Shown here: in pieces, positions 43,069 through 52,100 of the stretch
Layout: every line of letters starts with the position of its first letter
Position numbering within the stretch: position 1 is the first letter of the stretch
Assembly (NCBI RefSeq): GCF_000566685.1
Contig: NZ_AZQN01000006.1
Coordinates: 186,001-250,000, forward strand
Source: Dyadobacter tibetensis Y620-1
Lineage (GTDB): Bacteria; Bacteroidota; Bacteroidia; Cytophagales; Spirosomataceae
Length of the DNA stretch: 64,000 nt
Direction: 5' to 3'
Made by a program: the position numbers and the translations under genes
The notes under the pieces: generated by a model
What the model was told of the DNA's origin: nothing
The model's input: only the letters and a program-made list of their open reading frames with translations
The model's database searches: none

Positions 43069-44559
43069 TCAGCTTTTTTTTAGGGTGATTTCGATGACCC
43101 CTTCTGCACCTTCTTTTCCATAGGCCGCAGTGGCGGCTTCGCCTTTGAGGACATTGACTTTTTCGATGTCATTCGGGTCAATGGATTTAATAGCCTCGTT
43201 TCCTCTTGCCTTTTGCCTCTTACCATCAATCAGTACCAGAGGGGAACCGATATCGGAATCTTTCTTGGTAGTCTTACGAAGGGAGGTTTTTTTCGAGTCT
43301 TCTCCCAGTTGGAAATGGATAGGAAGGTTATATTTTACGTTGATGGCTTTTCCATCCTGATAGCCTGGCTTCCATTTTGGAAAGGATTTTAGCACGCGCA
43401 CGGCCTCTTCATCACAGCCGTGGCCAAGGCCCTTCAGAATTGTAATCTGACCTATTTCTCCCGATTCTGTGACAACAAAGGACAGGAAAACTCTGCCTTC
43501 AATCTTCTCCTTCACTGCCTCTTCGGGATATTTCAGATGTGTGCCCAGAAATTCGTACATAGCCTCTACTCCGCCGACAAATTCAGGCTGTTGTTCCACA
43601 ACAGTAAAGATTTTTTTGCCTTCTAGTTCCTTCTCAATTCGCTTTTGCGCAGATTCATAATCTTCGACCTGTAAGGCCGTCTCTGGCATTGTATCGCCTT
43701 GTTTGGTGCTGGACTCGCAGCCGGCTACGGTCAGTGCAAAGGTCCCTACGGCTACTATAGCTACCAAGTAGCTGCTCAGGACCCATTTTGAACTTCGTTT
43801 TTTGTAAAGCATAGTGATTCGTGTTTTGATTTGAGAAGATTGAAAGAAAGAATTGGTTAAAGCAGGTTGGGGCGTGCCAAGTGCATAGGCGACCAGAAAG
43901 TGCGCATAGGTTTGGCGGTTTTCTGCATCATGGTCGGCAAGATATTCGTGAACGTCCTGCAAATCACGCTTAAACAGACTTAGCACTGGATTGTACCAAA
44001 ACAGGATCCGCATCAGTTCTACCATCAGAATATCCAGGCTATGACGCTGCTCAACATGCAGCATCTCATGACGAAGAATGGGCTCAAAATGATGGACATA
44101 GTCATTCTGGTTGATGACGATGGTTTTGAAAAATGAAAAAGATCCGACAGAAGAGTGGGGGAGTAGTACCAGGGTTCCCCCGTCGATTGAGAACTTTTCC
44201 CCAGTAGCAATCAGGGTCTTTATACTTCTAAATTGTCGCCCCAGTCTAATACTCGTAACCAAGATGCCCAACAGGTAGATCGTACCGAATGCCAGCTCCC
44301 AAGTGATGGCAGCGGATTTCTGCGTTTCCATCTCCCTTGTGAAAATAAATGTGGGGAGGCTAGTTGGCTCTATGAATGTCGGTGCCGGTGCCAGAGAAGG
44401 GTAGACTAGTAACGGGAGTAGCATACTCGCCAGTAGCGACCCCAGAAGGTAGCTTCGGTTTAGTTGGAAAAAGGTGTGGCGTCGAAGTGCCACATGATAA
44501 AGGCACCAAAGCAATATGCTGTAAAGCATGGCTTTGCCCAGATACAATAGAATTTCCAT
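43069..44559 (-). CDS. BlaR1-type M56 metallopeptidase with TonB and plug-like C-terminal domains
   Basis: The 496-residue membrane protein has an N-terminal multi-helix M56 domain (MEILLYLGKAMLYSILLWCLYHVALRR) with the zinc motif HEMLHVEQRHSLD (about residue 165). A transmembrane segment follows near residue 265 (SSYLVAIVAVGTFALTVAG), then a TonB C-terminal domain (VGGVEAMYEFLGTHLKYPEEAVKEKIEGRVFLSFVV, PKWKPGYQDGKAINVKYNLPIHF). The tail PLVLIDGK...IDPNDIEKVNVLKGEAATAAYGKEGAEGVIEITLKK resembles a SusC plug. M56 proteins cleave BlaI-type repressors after sensing an envelope signal. It follows blaI by 11 bp. Confidence 0.9.
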   Translation of the reverse strand: MEILLYLGKAMLYSILLWCLYHVALRRHTFFQLNRSYLLGSLLASMLLPLLVYPSLAPAPTFIEPTSLPTFIFTREMETQKSAAITWELAFGTIYLLGILVTSIRLGRQFRSIKTLIATGEKFSIDGGTLVLLPHSSVGSFSFFKTIVINQNDYVHHFEPILRHEMLHVEQRHSLDILMVELMRILFWYNPVLSLFKRDLQDVHEYLADHDAENRQTYAHFLVAYALGTPQPALTNSFFQSSQIKTRITMLYKKRSSKWVLSSYLVAIVAVGTFALTVAGCESSTKQGDTMPETALQVEDYESAQKRIEKELEGKKIFTVVEQQPEFVGGVEAMYEFLGTHLKYPEEAVKEKIEGRVFLSFVVTESGEIGQITILKGLGHGCDEEAVRVLKSFPKWKPGYQDGKAINVKYNLPIHFQLGEDSKKTSLRKTTKKDSDIGSPLVLIDGKRQKARGNEAIKSIDPNDIEKVNVLKGEAATAAYGKEGAEGVIEITLKKS

Positions 44560-44570
44560 GGTCCAGTTGT

Positions 44571-44945
44571 TTAAGGGTTCGAATCCGGTTCGTCAATTAT
44601 CTTGAGTAGGTCGTCTAGTTCTCCTTGTTTGAGCCCTTTTTCCTTGGCAAAATAGGATAGCAAATTGGGTAAAGAATTGTCAAAATAATTTTGCATCAGA
44701 TTCTGTACCTCGAAGCGTTTGTAATCTTCCTCCCGGATAAGCGGGTAATATTCATGGGTCTTGCCATAGGCCTGATAGCCCACCACTTCTTTCTTTTCTA
44801 AAATTCGAATGATAGTGGAAACAGTATTATAGGCGGGCTTGGGATCGGGCATCTCGGCCAGTATGTCTTTGACAAATCCTTTCTCCAGCCTCCATAATAT
44901 GCGCATCACATCTTCTTCAGCTCTTGTTAGCGTTTTTATGTCCAT
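44571..44945 (-). CDS. BlaI/MecI/CopY family transcriptional repressor
   Basis: The 124-residue protein has the winged helix of the family (LTRAEEDVMRILWRLEKGFVKDILAEMPDPKPAYNTVSTIIRILEKKEVVGYQAYGKTHEYYPLI). The C-terminal dimerisation helices follow (VQNLMQNYFDNSLPNLLSYFAKEKGL). It should repress its own operon until the M56 protease encoded next to it cleaves it. Tandem dyads overlap its promoter. The inducing signal is unknown; no beta-lactamase gene is present. Confidence 0.93.
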   Translation of the reverse strand: MDIKTLTRAEEDVMRILWRLEKGFVKDILAEMPDPKPAYNTVSTIIRILEKKEVVGYQAYGKTHEYYPLIREEDYKRFEVQNLMQNYFDNSLPNLLSYFAKEKGLKQGELDDLLKIIDEPDSNP

Positions 44946-44986
44946 GGTATTTTATGTTTAATTTACATTACAAAAGAAGGATGGAT

Positions 44987-45031
44987 CAAATGTATAACTA
45001 TTATTTTAGTTCTACAACTATTTTTTTAGTT
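44987..45031 (-). promoter_or_regulatory. blaI promoter with two BlaI-type operators
   Basis: The minus-strand promoter has a -7 element TACATTTG (44987-44994), exactly TAnnTTTG, and a -33 TTG (45015-45017) with the usual 20-bp spacer. Two copies of the dyad AACTA-N6-TAGTT lie at 44996-45011 and 45016-45031, exactly 20 bp apart, and cover the spacer and the -33 box. Bound repressor would block RNA polymerase. Confidence 0.7.
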
Positions 45032-45046
45032 ATATTTTATAAATAA

Positions 45047-45080
45047 AAAAAACGATGGAAAATCAGTTCCATCGTTTTTT
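45047..45080 (-). terminator. Terminator after pyruvate kinase gene
   Basis: A 14-bp perfect stem AAAAAACGATGGAA (45047-45060) pairs with 45067-45080 with a 6-nt loop; on the minus strand it ends in T6. It separates pyk from the blaI promoter. Confidence 0.85.
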
Positions 45081-45108
45081 TAAAAATTATAAAGCGAAAT
45101 GCAATAAC

Positions 45109-46548
45109 TTATTCCACCACGCTAATTTTAACCGTATTGGTTTTGCGTTTCTTGGAGATGGGCATACTTAGGCAGTTAATAAACACATCGCCTTTTTCCA
45201 ACTCCTTTTTCTCGATCAGGAAGCTTTTGATATCTTCTACCAATTGGTCGGTAGACACATCCTGATCTTTGTCGTAGAAAAATACCTTGGTACCCCAGTA
45301 TAAGGCCAGTTGATTCATCAACATCTTGTTGGATGTGAAAAGTAGCAATTTGGCCTTGGGACGGTGATGGGAAAGTCGGAAAGAAGTATATCCAGAACTT
45401 GTGATACCGATGATAGCCGCAGCCTGAGTATCCCGAGCAAGGCGACAGGCGCTCATTACGACGTTATCGTTCAATTTATTGACTCCCTCACTTTCATTGA
45501 CATGCGCGTGATATTTGAAGTAAACCGCATTGGTGCTACTTTCAATGGTCTCGATGGTGCGGGTCATGCTTTCTACAGCCAATAGGGGGTATTTCCCAGA
45601 AGCGGTTTCGGCACTAAGCATCACGGCATCGGCTCCATCGAGTACGGAGTTGGCCACATCGTTTAGCTCTGCACGGGTGGCGCGAGGACTGTCGATCATG
45701 CTTTCCAGCATCTGCGTTGCCACGATCACAGGTTTACCTGCTTTGTTACATTTTTCAACGATCATTTTCTGGATCATTGGCACCTGCTCGGCAGGAAGCT
45801 CAACGCCCAAGTCACCACGGGCAACCATGATTGCATCCGTGGCTGCGATAATCTCGTCGATATTTTCAATGGCCTCAGGCTTTTCTATTTTCGCTACCAC
45901 TTTCGATAACTTGCCTTTGCTCTTAATATAATCTTTAACCTTGGTGATTTCCGCTGCTGTTCTTACGAAAGAGAGGGCTATCCATTCAGCGTTATGTTCC
46001 AGACCAAATTCCAGGTCTTCATAATCTTTGGCAGTAACCGAAGGCATGGAAACTTTTGTATTAGGAAGGTTTACGCCTTTTTTAGACTTAAGCATTCCAC
46101 CATATACAACCTGAGTCACCACATCGGAGCCTTCTAAGCCGGTAACGAGTACTTCTAGTTTTCCGTCGTCCATCAGGATACGGTCTCCTATTTTTACATC
46201 GTTGTACATTCCATCGTAAGGGGTGCTTACTTTTTGTGCATTACCTAGCACTTCAGTATTAGAAAGTATTAGTTTGTTACCAGCTTCAATGAGGACACCA
46301 TCGCTGCTTTCTACCATTCCGATTCTAATTTTGGGACCTTGAAGGTCCTGAAGAATAGCAAGATTCATTCCATATTCTTCGTTGATTTCGCGAATGGTGG
46401 TAAGTCTTGCTAAGTGGTCGGCGTGAGAGCCGTGAGAAAAGTTCAGTCTGAAAACGTTGACACCAGCTTTCGCTAAAGATAATAGCATTTCCTTGGTTTC
46501 GGATGTGGGGCCGACGGTGGCTACAATTCTGGTTTTTTTGGATGACAT
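45109..46548 (-). CDS. pyk: Pyruvate kinase
   Basis: This glycolytic enzyme converts phosphoenolpyruvate and ADP to pyruvate and ATP. The 479 residues contain the N terminus TRIVATVGPTSETKEMLLSLAKAGVNVFRLNFSHG, KIEKPEAIENIDEI (catalytic Lys), IMVARGDLGVELPAEQVP (metal-binding), KPVIVATQMLESMIDSPRATRAELNDVANSVLDGADAVMLS and a C-terminal domain (AAAIIGITSSGYTSFRLSHHRPKAKLLLFTS). Length and motifs are complete. Cytoplasmic; transcribed away from priA with a 26-bp gap and possibly co-transcribed with it. Confidence 0.98.
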   Translation of the reverse strand: MSSKKTRIVATVGPTSETKEMLLSLAKAGVNVFRLNFSHGSHADHLARLTTIREINEEYGMNLAILQDLQGPKIRIGMVESSDGVLIEAGNKLILSNTEVLGNAQKVSTPYDGMYNDVKIGDRILMDDGKLEVLVTGLEGSDVVTQVVYGGMLKSKKGVNLPNTKVSMPSVTAKDYEDLEFGLEHNAEWIALSFVRTAAEITKVKDYIKSKGKLSKVVAKIEKPEAIENIDEIIAATDAIMVARGDLGVELPAEQVPMIQKMIVEKCNKAGKPVIVATQMLESMIDSPRATRAELNDVANSVLDGADAVMLSAETASGKYPLLAVESMTRTIETIESSTNAVYFKYHAHVNESEGVNKLNDNVVMSACRLARDTQAAAIIGITSSGYTSFRLSHHRPKAKLLLFTSNKMLMNQLALYWGTKVFFYDKDQDVSTDQLVEDIKSFLIEKKELEKGDVFINCLSMPISKKRKTNTVKISVVE

Positions 46549-46574
46549 AGGTTACTGTGCAGTAAATTATTGTT

Positions 46575-49085
46575 TTATATTGAATCCACATCGATAACGA
46601 TATGAATGTTTTTGAGCGTCTTATCAGTTAAGACATCGAGTACTTTTTCTTGTATAAATGACTTTGCCGCCTTAAAATTAATCTTTTCTCTTTCAAGTTT
46701 TATGAGAATGTCAAACAAATACTGATTTCTTACCCGATCTACCAGGGGTGGCTCGGGACCCAGCACCCTGCTTTTACCCATCTGCGCAGTGAGTTTATCT
46801 GCCAGTATATGGGCTGCGCGCTTACTGGTTTCTATGTCTAAATGCTTGATAGTCAATTTGATGATTCGGGTAAAGGGAGGGTATTGGAACCTCTCTCTTT
46901 CGATAATTTCAGCATCATACATACCCTTATAATCGTGTGTGATGATTTTTTCAAGAAGGGGTTGTTTTGGATTGGCTGTTTGTATCAAAACGGTTCCTGG
47001 CTTATCGACACGCCGTCCTGCCCGTCCACTTACCTGGGTAATCATCTGGAAGGCTCTTTCCGATGCACGGAAGTCCGGGAAGTTAATCATGCGGTCTACA
47101 TCGAAGACACCTACCATGCTCACGTTATCAAAGTCCAGACCCTTGCTGACCATCTGAGTGCCTACCAAAATATCAATATGGCCTAGTTCAAATTCCTGGA
47201 TAATCTGTTGATAAGCATTTTTTGCCCGGGTGGTGTCAAGGTCCATTCGTTGAACTCTGGCTTGCGGGAAAAGTAGCAACAGTTCGTCCTCAATCTTTTC
47301 TGTTCCGTACCCCATGGTCCTTACCTTTGGAGACGAACACGCAGTGCATATTCTGGGGACATTCTCTTTGTAACCACAGTAATGGCAGCGGACTTCCCCC
47401 ACCTTCATATGGTAGGTCAGGCTTACGTCGCAGTTATTGCATTCGACAATCCAGCCACATTCCTCGCATTGCAGATAGGGGGAGTAGCCCCTTCGGTTTT
47501 GGAAAAGGATGGTCTGTTCCTTATTTTGAAGGTTTTTTTGAATGCGCTCGAGCAAAACCGATGAAAATTCATTTTTCATCTTTTTTGAGCGTTTTTCTAC
47601 CTTGGTATTGATGAGCTCAAATGCTGGGAGGGCGGCGTTGCCATAGCGACTCAATATCTCTACATGACCGTAACGCCCGCTTAAGGCATGTGAATAACTT
47701 TCTAAGGAGGGAGTAGCGGAACCTAGCAATGTTTTTCCCTTATGCATATAGGCCATCATCACTGCTACATCCCGGGCATGGTAGCGTGGAGCTGGATCAT
47801 ATTGTTTGTAAGAGGTTTCATGTTCTTCGTCAACGATAATAAGTCCCAGGTTATCGAAGGGCAGGAAGACTGCGGAGCGTACCCCCACCACAAACTGAAA
47901 CTTCCCATCCAGAATGCCTTTCCAGACCTCTACTCTTTCGTTATCCGAAAATTTGGAGTGATAGATGCCCATCCTGTCGCCAAAAACCTTTCGCAGACGT
48001 ACCACGATCTGAGTCGTCAGGGCTATCTCTGGTAGCAAGAAAAGCACTTGAGTTCCTCCCGAAAGGGCTTGCTTGATGAGTTCGATATACACTTCCGTCT
48101 TGCCACTGCCAGTGATACCATGGAGCAGCACCACTTCTTTTTGTTGAAATAGCTCCTGAATATCTTGGAAGGCTACCTGCTGTGCTTCGCTCAGGGAGAT
48201 GGGCTGAGGATTTCCAACAGGAATGTCGTCGAAGCGGGAGATGAAGACTTCAAATGCCTCAAAAATGCCCTTCTTGATGAGTGTTGACAAGGCCGAGTCG
48301 GAAAGCGACTGATCTTGAGAAAACAACGCCTTATCCAGACCTTTCTGGTTGAGTTCTGGGTTGTTGTATACGGGGACATGACTTAAATAGCGGAGCAGTA
48401 TCTCCTGTTGTTTGGCCGATTTTTCCAGCGAATTGGTAAGGGTTACCAGGGCATCGTTAGTAAGGTAGGCTGCTGTAAGGCGAACCTTACGAAGTACTTT
48501 GGGTTTATACTTTTCTTTTACTTCCTCAAAAAGGATGACTGCCCGTTTGCCAACCAGCGATTTAATGAGGCTGGTAATATTGGACTTTTGTACCATGCGT
48601 TCCACCTCATCGTAAGACAAAGAATCCTGTTTTTTGATGGCATCTACAATCAATCTTTCCATGTCAGAGAGCAGATGCTCGTCCTCAAACTCAGGATTAA
48701 ACTGAATCTTACTCTGGCTGGTAATTTTGAGCCCCGCTGGAAGGGCTACATTGAGGACTTCTCCTATGGTACAAAGATAGTATTCGGATATCCATTGAAA
48801 GAGCTGGAGTTGTGGAAGTGTTACTATGGCTTGCTCGTCCAGCAGTTCCAGAATATACTTGGCCTGATATTGAACTGGGGGCTTGGTATGTAAATGACGG
48901 ACTACACCCGTTATGACCCTTTTACTCCCGAATTGAACAATTACGCGGGCACCAACTTGAATGGTAGAGGCCATATCGCGAGGGACCCTATAGGTAAACA
49001 GGGAAGGTATAGGTACGGGCAGGATCAAATCGGCAAAGTAGGTCGTTTCGTCCTCAAAGAGTGAAGGAGTCGTTTGTGAGTGCAA
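46575..49085 (-). CDS. priA: Primosomal protein N' (replication restart helicase PriA)
   Basis: PriA reloads the replisome at collapsed forks. The 836 residues show the N-terminal 3'-end binding domain (FADLILPVPIPSLFTYRVP), helicase Walker A (LLHGITGSGKTEVYIELIKQAL), DEEH box (LIIVDEEHETSYKQ), the eight-Cys zinc insertion (CEECGWIVECNNCDVSLTYH...CHYCGYKENVPRICTACSS), and VGTQMVSKGLDFDNVSMVG with the QVSGRAGR motif. No ATG precedes the conserved N terminus, so the TTG at 49085 (HSQTTPSLFEDE) is the probable start. Confidence 0.97.
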   Translation of the reverse strand: MHSQTTPSLFEDETTYFADLILPVPIPSLFTYRVPRDMASTIQVGARVIVQFGSKRVITGVVRHLHTKPPVQYQAKYILELLDEQAIVTLPQLQLFQWISEYYLCTIGEVLNVALPAGLKITSQSKIQFNPEFEDEHLLSDMERLIVDAIKKQDSLSYDEVERMVQKSNITSLIKSLVGKRAVILFEEVKEKYKPKVLRKVRLTAAYLTNDALVTLTNSLEKSAKQQEILLRYLSHVPVYNNPELNQKGLDKALFSQDQSLSDSALSTLIKKGIFEAFEVFISRFDDIPVGNPQPISLSEAQQVAFQDIQELFQQKEVVLLHGITGSGKTEVYIELIKQALSGGTQVLFLLPEIALTTQIVVRLRKVFGDRMGIYHSKFSDNERVEVWKGILDGKFQFVVGVRSAVFLPFDNLGLIIVDEEHETSYKQYDPAPRYHARDVAVMMAYMHKGKTLLGSATPSLESYSHALSGRYGHVEILSRYGNAALPAFELINTKVEKRSKKMKNEFSSVLLERIQKNLQNKEQTILFQNRRGYSPYLQCEECGWIVECNNCDVSLTYHMKVGEVRCHYCGYKENVPRICTACSSPKVRTMGYGTEKIEDELLLLFPQARVQRMDLDTTRAKNAYQQIIQEFELGHIDILVGTQMVSKGLDFDNVSMVGVFDVDRMINFPDFRASERAFQMITQVSGRAGRRVDKPGTVLIQTANPKQPLLEKIITHDYKGMYDAEIIERERFQYPPFTRIIKLTIKHLDIETSKRAAHILADKLTAQMGKSRVLGPEPPLVDRVRNQYLFDILIKLEREKINFKAAKSFIQEKVLDVLTDKTLKNIHIVIDVDSI

Positions 49086-49206
49086 TTTTGTCTTTCGCTT
49101 TAATGGAGGTGCAATTTACTCAATGTTCTCTTTATATCTGATTTTGGCAGGAACTACCCTCTTCCTTCCGATATAGCGTAGCTGTGATTGAGTGGTTCCA
49201 GATAAA

Positions 49207-49821
49207 TTATAATCCTCTGATCGCTTCAATGGGTAGGGTGGGGGCAATATTCCAGTCATGAAGGGCATTAATAATTTTGAAATGACTATAGCTACTCATC
49301 TGGTTTTCATGGATACGCTTTTCGGTGAGTACGCCAGTCTCCAGCAGAAAGGCACGCTGGGTGCCGGGAAGCAGGAAATCGCTGGGGGTGACCCAATGCA
49401 CTCCATCATAAAAGGCTAGATTGCCATAAAACGTGTCGGTAATGAGTCCCTGTCTTACAATGATTATTTCGTCAGAACCATTTCTTTTTTCGAATAAAAC
49501 CTGCAGATCCTGCCGGTTTTGATATTTATAGGGGTAGCTGATTGAGGGAGCGGATACCAGTTGTACGGTTTCAATGTTTCGGGGGGTATGCAGAGTCCAT
49601 TGCACATCTCTTATTATTCGATCATAAACCAGGCGTAATTTGTATCGTCCTTGATGCATATGAGTGGGAATGGCTAGGTCGGACAGTGGGAGCGGGTCGG
49701 TATAGCCCCAAAGGTCCTTCCGGGTTCGGTCTAGTCTGAGCTGGTGATAGTCCATATTCTGTATTTGCCCGTGCTGCACACATATGGTCTCCAGGCAAGC
49801 GTCAGCTGGGATTTGATTCAT
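49207..49821 (-). CDS. pabC: Aminotransferase class IV (aminodeoxychorismate lyase-like)
   Basis: From ATG 49821 (MNQIPADACLETICVQHGQIQNMDYHQLRLDRTRKDLWG) the protein has 204 residues and the class IV PLP fold: YPYKYQNR (candidate PLP Lys), EIIIVRQGLITDTFYGNLAFYDGVHWVTP and LLPGTQRAFLLE. PabC releases pyruvate from 4-amino-4-deoxychorismate to make p-aminobenzoate for folate. The start overlaps the pabB end by 20 bp, which supports this assignment. The upstream part of the ORF (to 49905) lies inside pabB. Confidence 0.85.
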   Translation of the reverse strand: MNQIPADACLETICVQHGQIQNMDYHQLRLDRTRKDLWGYTDPLPLSDLAIPTHMHQGRYKLRLVYDRIIRDVQWTLHTPRNIETVQLVSAPSISYPYKYQNRQDLQVLFEKRNGSDEIIIVRQGLITDTFYGNLAFYDGVHWVTPSDFLLPGTQRAFLLETGVLTEKRIHENQMSSYSHFKIINALHDWNIAPTLPIEAIRGL

Positions 49822-50818
49822 GGTTTTGAAAGGGTAAATATACTTTATCAATAATTTCCTGATACTCGTTCTCTGCGGTGCTGCGGGCCGTGATACCTCC
49901 TCCACTCTTGAATATCATTCCCGAGTCTTGTTTCTCAATAAACCGGATCATTACCGCACTTTCCATACGCTGACCATCAAAATATCCCATTATCCCGGTA
50001 TAGTAGCCTCTATCATACGCCTCAGCCTCTGCGATTATGTCTAGGGTACGGGGCTTCGGAGCCCCTGTAATGGAACCTGCCGGGAGTAACTCCCAGAGCA
50101 AATCACCTAATCGGTCTAGGTAAGACGCAGATAAGGTTCCCCTAATTTTTGAACTTACCTGGAGCAGTGTTTTCTGATGGGTATGAATGCGCTCCAGATA
50201 ACGGTAACGCTCAACCCATACCTGCTCACAGACCATGCTAAGGTCATTCCGGATCAGATCTACAATAGTGGCATGCTCGGCAGCTTCTTTTGGGTCGTTC
50301 AGGATGGTTCGGGCGGCATCGGTCAGGGAGGCGTCAATGGTGCCTTTCATCGGAAAAGAGGCGATGTCCTTCCCGGATATGGTAATAAATATTTCAGGAG
50401 AAAAGCAGACCCATTCGTCCCTGAAACGTAGACGGTACGGGGCTGAAGCCCGCTGGAATATCTCATCCAAGCCTAAATTGGTATGGATGGGAGTTGGCAC
50501 CGACAGGTTGACTAAGAATGAATTACCAGCCTTGAGATGGTTTAGTACAATCTGGAATCTCTTTCTATATTTTTCAAAGGAAATCGGCTCTTTTGTGAAA
50601 CTAAAATCCCCTGATATATGTCTTTCTTTATTGGTTATTTGATTGGTGAATCCGTTAAAGTTATAGGCAATTTGCCCTGGATCAATATCGCTGATCTTCC
50701 AGGCCTGGGGTTTCGTCTTGGCATAATCGACTATGAAAATAAAGGGGATCCCTTGTCTGCCCCAGTCGTTCAGCTGATTCTTAAAATTAGTATCCGTATC
50801 CAATAAGGTAAATGGCAT
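49802..50818 (-). CDS. pabB: Aminodeoxychorismate synthase component I
   Basis: The 338-residue chorismate-binding enzyme transfers ammonia to chorismate to form aminodeoxychorismate. Conserved blocks are FPMKGTIDAS (near the chorismate site), EHATIVDLIRNDLSMVCEQVWVERYRYLERI, the ELLPAGSITGAPKPRTLDIIAEAEAYDRGYYTGIMGYFDG signature and the ESAVMIRFIE strand. It is shorter than E. coli PabB at the N terminus, as in many Bacteroidota. It is coupled to pabC; no glutamine amidotransferase (pabA) is adjacent. Confidence 0.92.
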   Translation of the reverse strand: MPFTLLDTDTNFKNQLNDWGRQGIPFIFIVDYAKTKPQAWKISDIDPGQIAYNFNGFTNQITNKERHISGDFSFTKEPISFEKYRKRFQIVLNHLKAGNSFLVNLSVPTPIHTNLGLDEIFQRASAPYRLRFRDEWVCFSPEIFITISGKDIASFPMKGTIDASLTDAARTILNDPKEAAEHATIVDLIRNDLSMVCEQVWVERYRYLERIHTHQKTLLQVSSKIRGTLSASYLDRLGDLLWELLPAGSITGAPKPRTLDIIAEAEAYDRGYYTGIMGYFDGQRMESAVMIRFIEKQDSGMIFKSGGGITARSTAENEYQEIIDKVYLPFQNHESNPS

Positions 50819-50985
50819 TTATATTATGGTTTCTTACACCATCCAACCTGGAAAGTAGGGGGTAAAGTTCATTAAAATCTTTTATTATACTACGCTAACC
50901 AGCAAGGAGTGCCCATTTTTCCTGTTCTGACAATTATAAAAAAGTTTTCATATCCGACCATATGGGGTCGAACAAATAGAGTAGA

Positions 50986-51993
50986 ATGCATACATACGAT
51001 TTAATTATAATAGGCGGAGGACCCACGGGGCTGGCCATGGCTATTGAGGCATCCAAAATAGGAATGGATTATTTGATTCTGGAAAAGGGAAATCTCACCG
51101 AGTCTATTCGCCGTTATCCAAGAAGAATGCGGTTTTTTTCAACTGCAGAAAATATAGAAATAGGGGGGCTGCCATTTTCCATCTCCGAAGTGAAAGCCAA
51201 CAGGAATGAAGCTCTGCAATATTACCGCAAAGTAGCAGGATATTTTGATTTGAATTTTAAACTTTTTGTTACCGTTGACAAGGTGGAAAAGCAGGTGGAT
51301 GACACCTTCGTTACTTTTGCTGAGAATGGGGATACCTATCATTCCAAAAAAGTGGTGCTGGCCACTGGTTATTTCGATGTACCGAGGAAGCTGAACGTTC
51401 CCGGTGAAAATCTGCCCAGAGTTTCCCATTACTACGACGAGCCTTTTCAATATTCGTTTAGTGATGTGGTCCTAGTTGGGGGGTCCAATTCGGCGGTGGA
51501 GGCGGCATTGGAGCTCTATCGTCACGATGCACGGGTAACGATCGTTCACAAGGGCGAGGACTTTCGTACGAAGGTAAAATATTGGCTGGTGCCCGATATT
51601 AAGAACAGGATCAAGGAAGGTAAAATTGCTACCCGTTTTAATAGCACTGTGCAGGCTATCGAAGAGGGTCGCCTCCAGATTGCCAATACGGTAACGGGAG
51701 AATCCGAATGGATTCCTGCCGATTTTGTGTTCCTGCTGGTAGGGTATCTGCCCGACGAACACCTGTTAGCGCGTTGTGGAGTATCCCTGGACCCTATCTC
51801 CAAGGTGCCTGCCTATGATCCTGAAACTTTTGAAACCAATGTGTCCGGGTTATATCTCTGCGGAACGGTATTGGCAGGCGTACATACCGAAAAAGTCTTT
51901 ATTGAAAATGGACGGGATCATGCCATGGCGATTGCCGATCATTTGGCTGGTCGTAAGGTCCGGAAAGTGAAGGAATTATTGGACCGTATCTGA
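50986..51993 (+). CDS. ypdA: YpdA family bacillithiol disulfide reductase
   Basis: The 335-residue FAD/NAD(P) oxidoreductase has an N-terminal dinucleotide motif (DLIIIGGGPTGLAMAIEASKIGMDYLILEKG), TESIRRYPRRMRFFSTAENIEIGG, a second Rossmann motif (DVVLVGGSNSAVEAALELYRHDARVTIVHKG) and a C-terminal FAD segment (TNVSGLYLCGTVLAGVHTEKVFIENGRDHA). Unlike thioredoxin reductase it lacks a CxxC active site. YpdA reduces bacillithiol disulfide with NADPH and implies that this organism makes bacillithiol. It appears monocistronic. Confidence 0.92.
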   Translation: MHTYDLIIIGGGPTGLAMAIEASKIGMDYLILEKGNLTESIRRYPRRMRFFSTAENIEIGGLPFSISEVKANRNEALQYYRKVAGYFDLNFKLFVTVDKVEKQVDDTFVTFAENGDTYHSKKVVLATGYFDVPRKLNVPGENLPRVSHYYDEPFQYSFSDVVLVGGSNSAVEAALELYRHDARVTIVHKGEDFRTKVKYWLVPDIKNRIKEGKIATRFNSTVQAIEEGRLQIANTVTGESEWIPADFVFLLVGYLPDEHLLARCGVSLDPISKVPAYDPETFETNVSGLYLCGTVLAGVHTEKVFIENGRDHAMAIADHLAGRKVRKVKELLDRI

Positions 51994-52100
51994 TCGCATC
52001 TATACGGCCGTTAATTTCGTATATTGCCGGCACCTGAACAAATGAGAAAGCATTAATTTAAGGTTGACAAATTATATACCAACGACGAAGGGAATACCAG

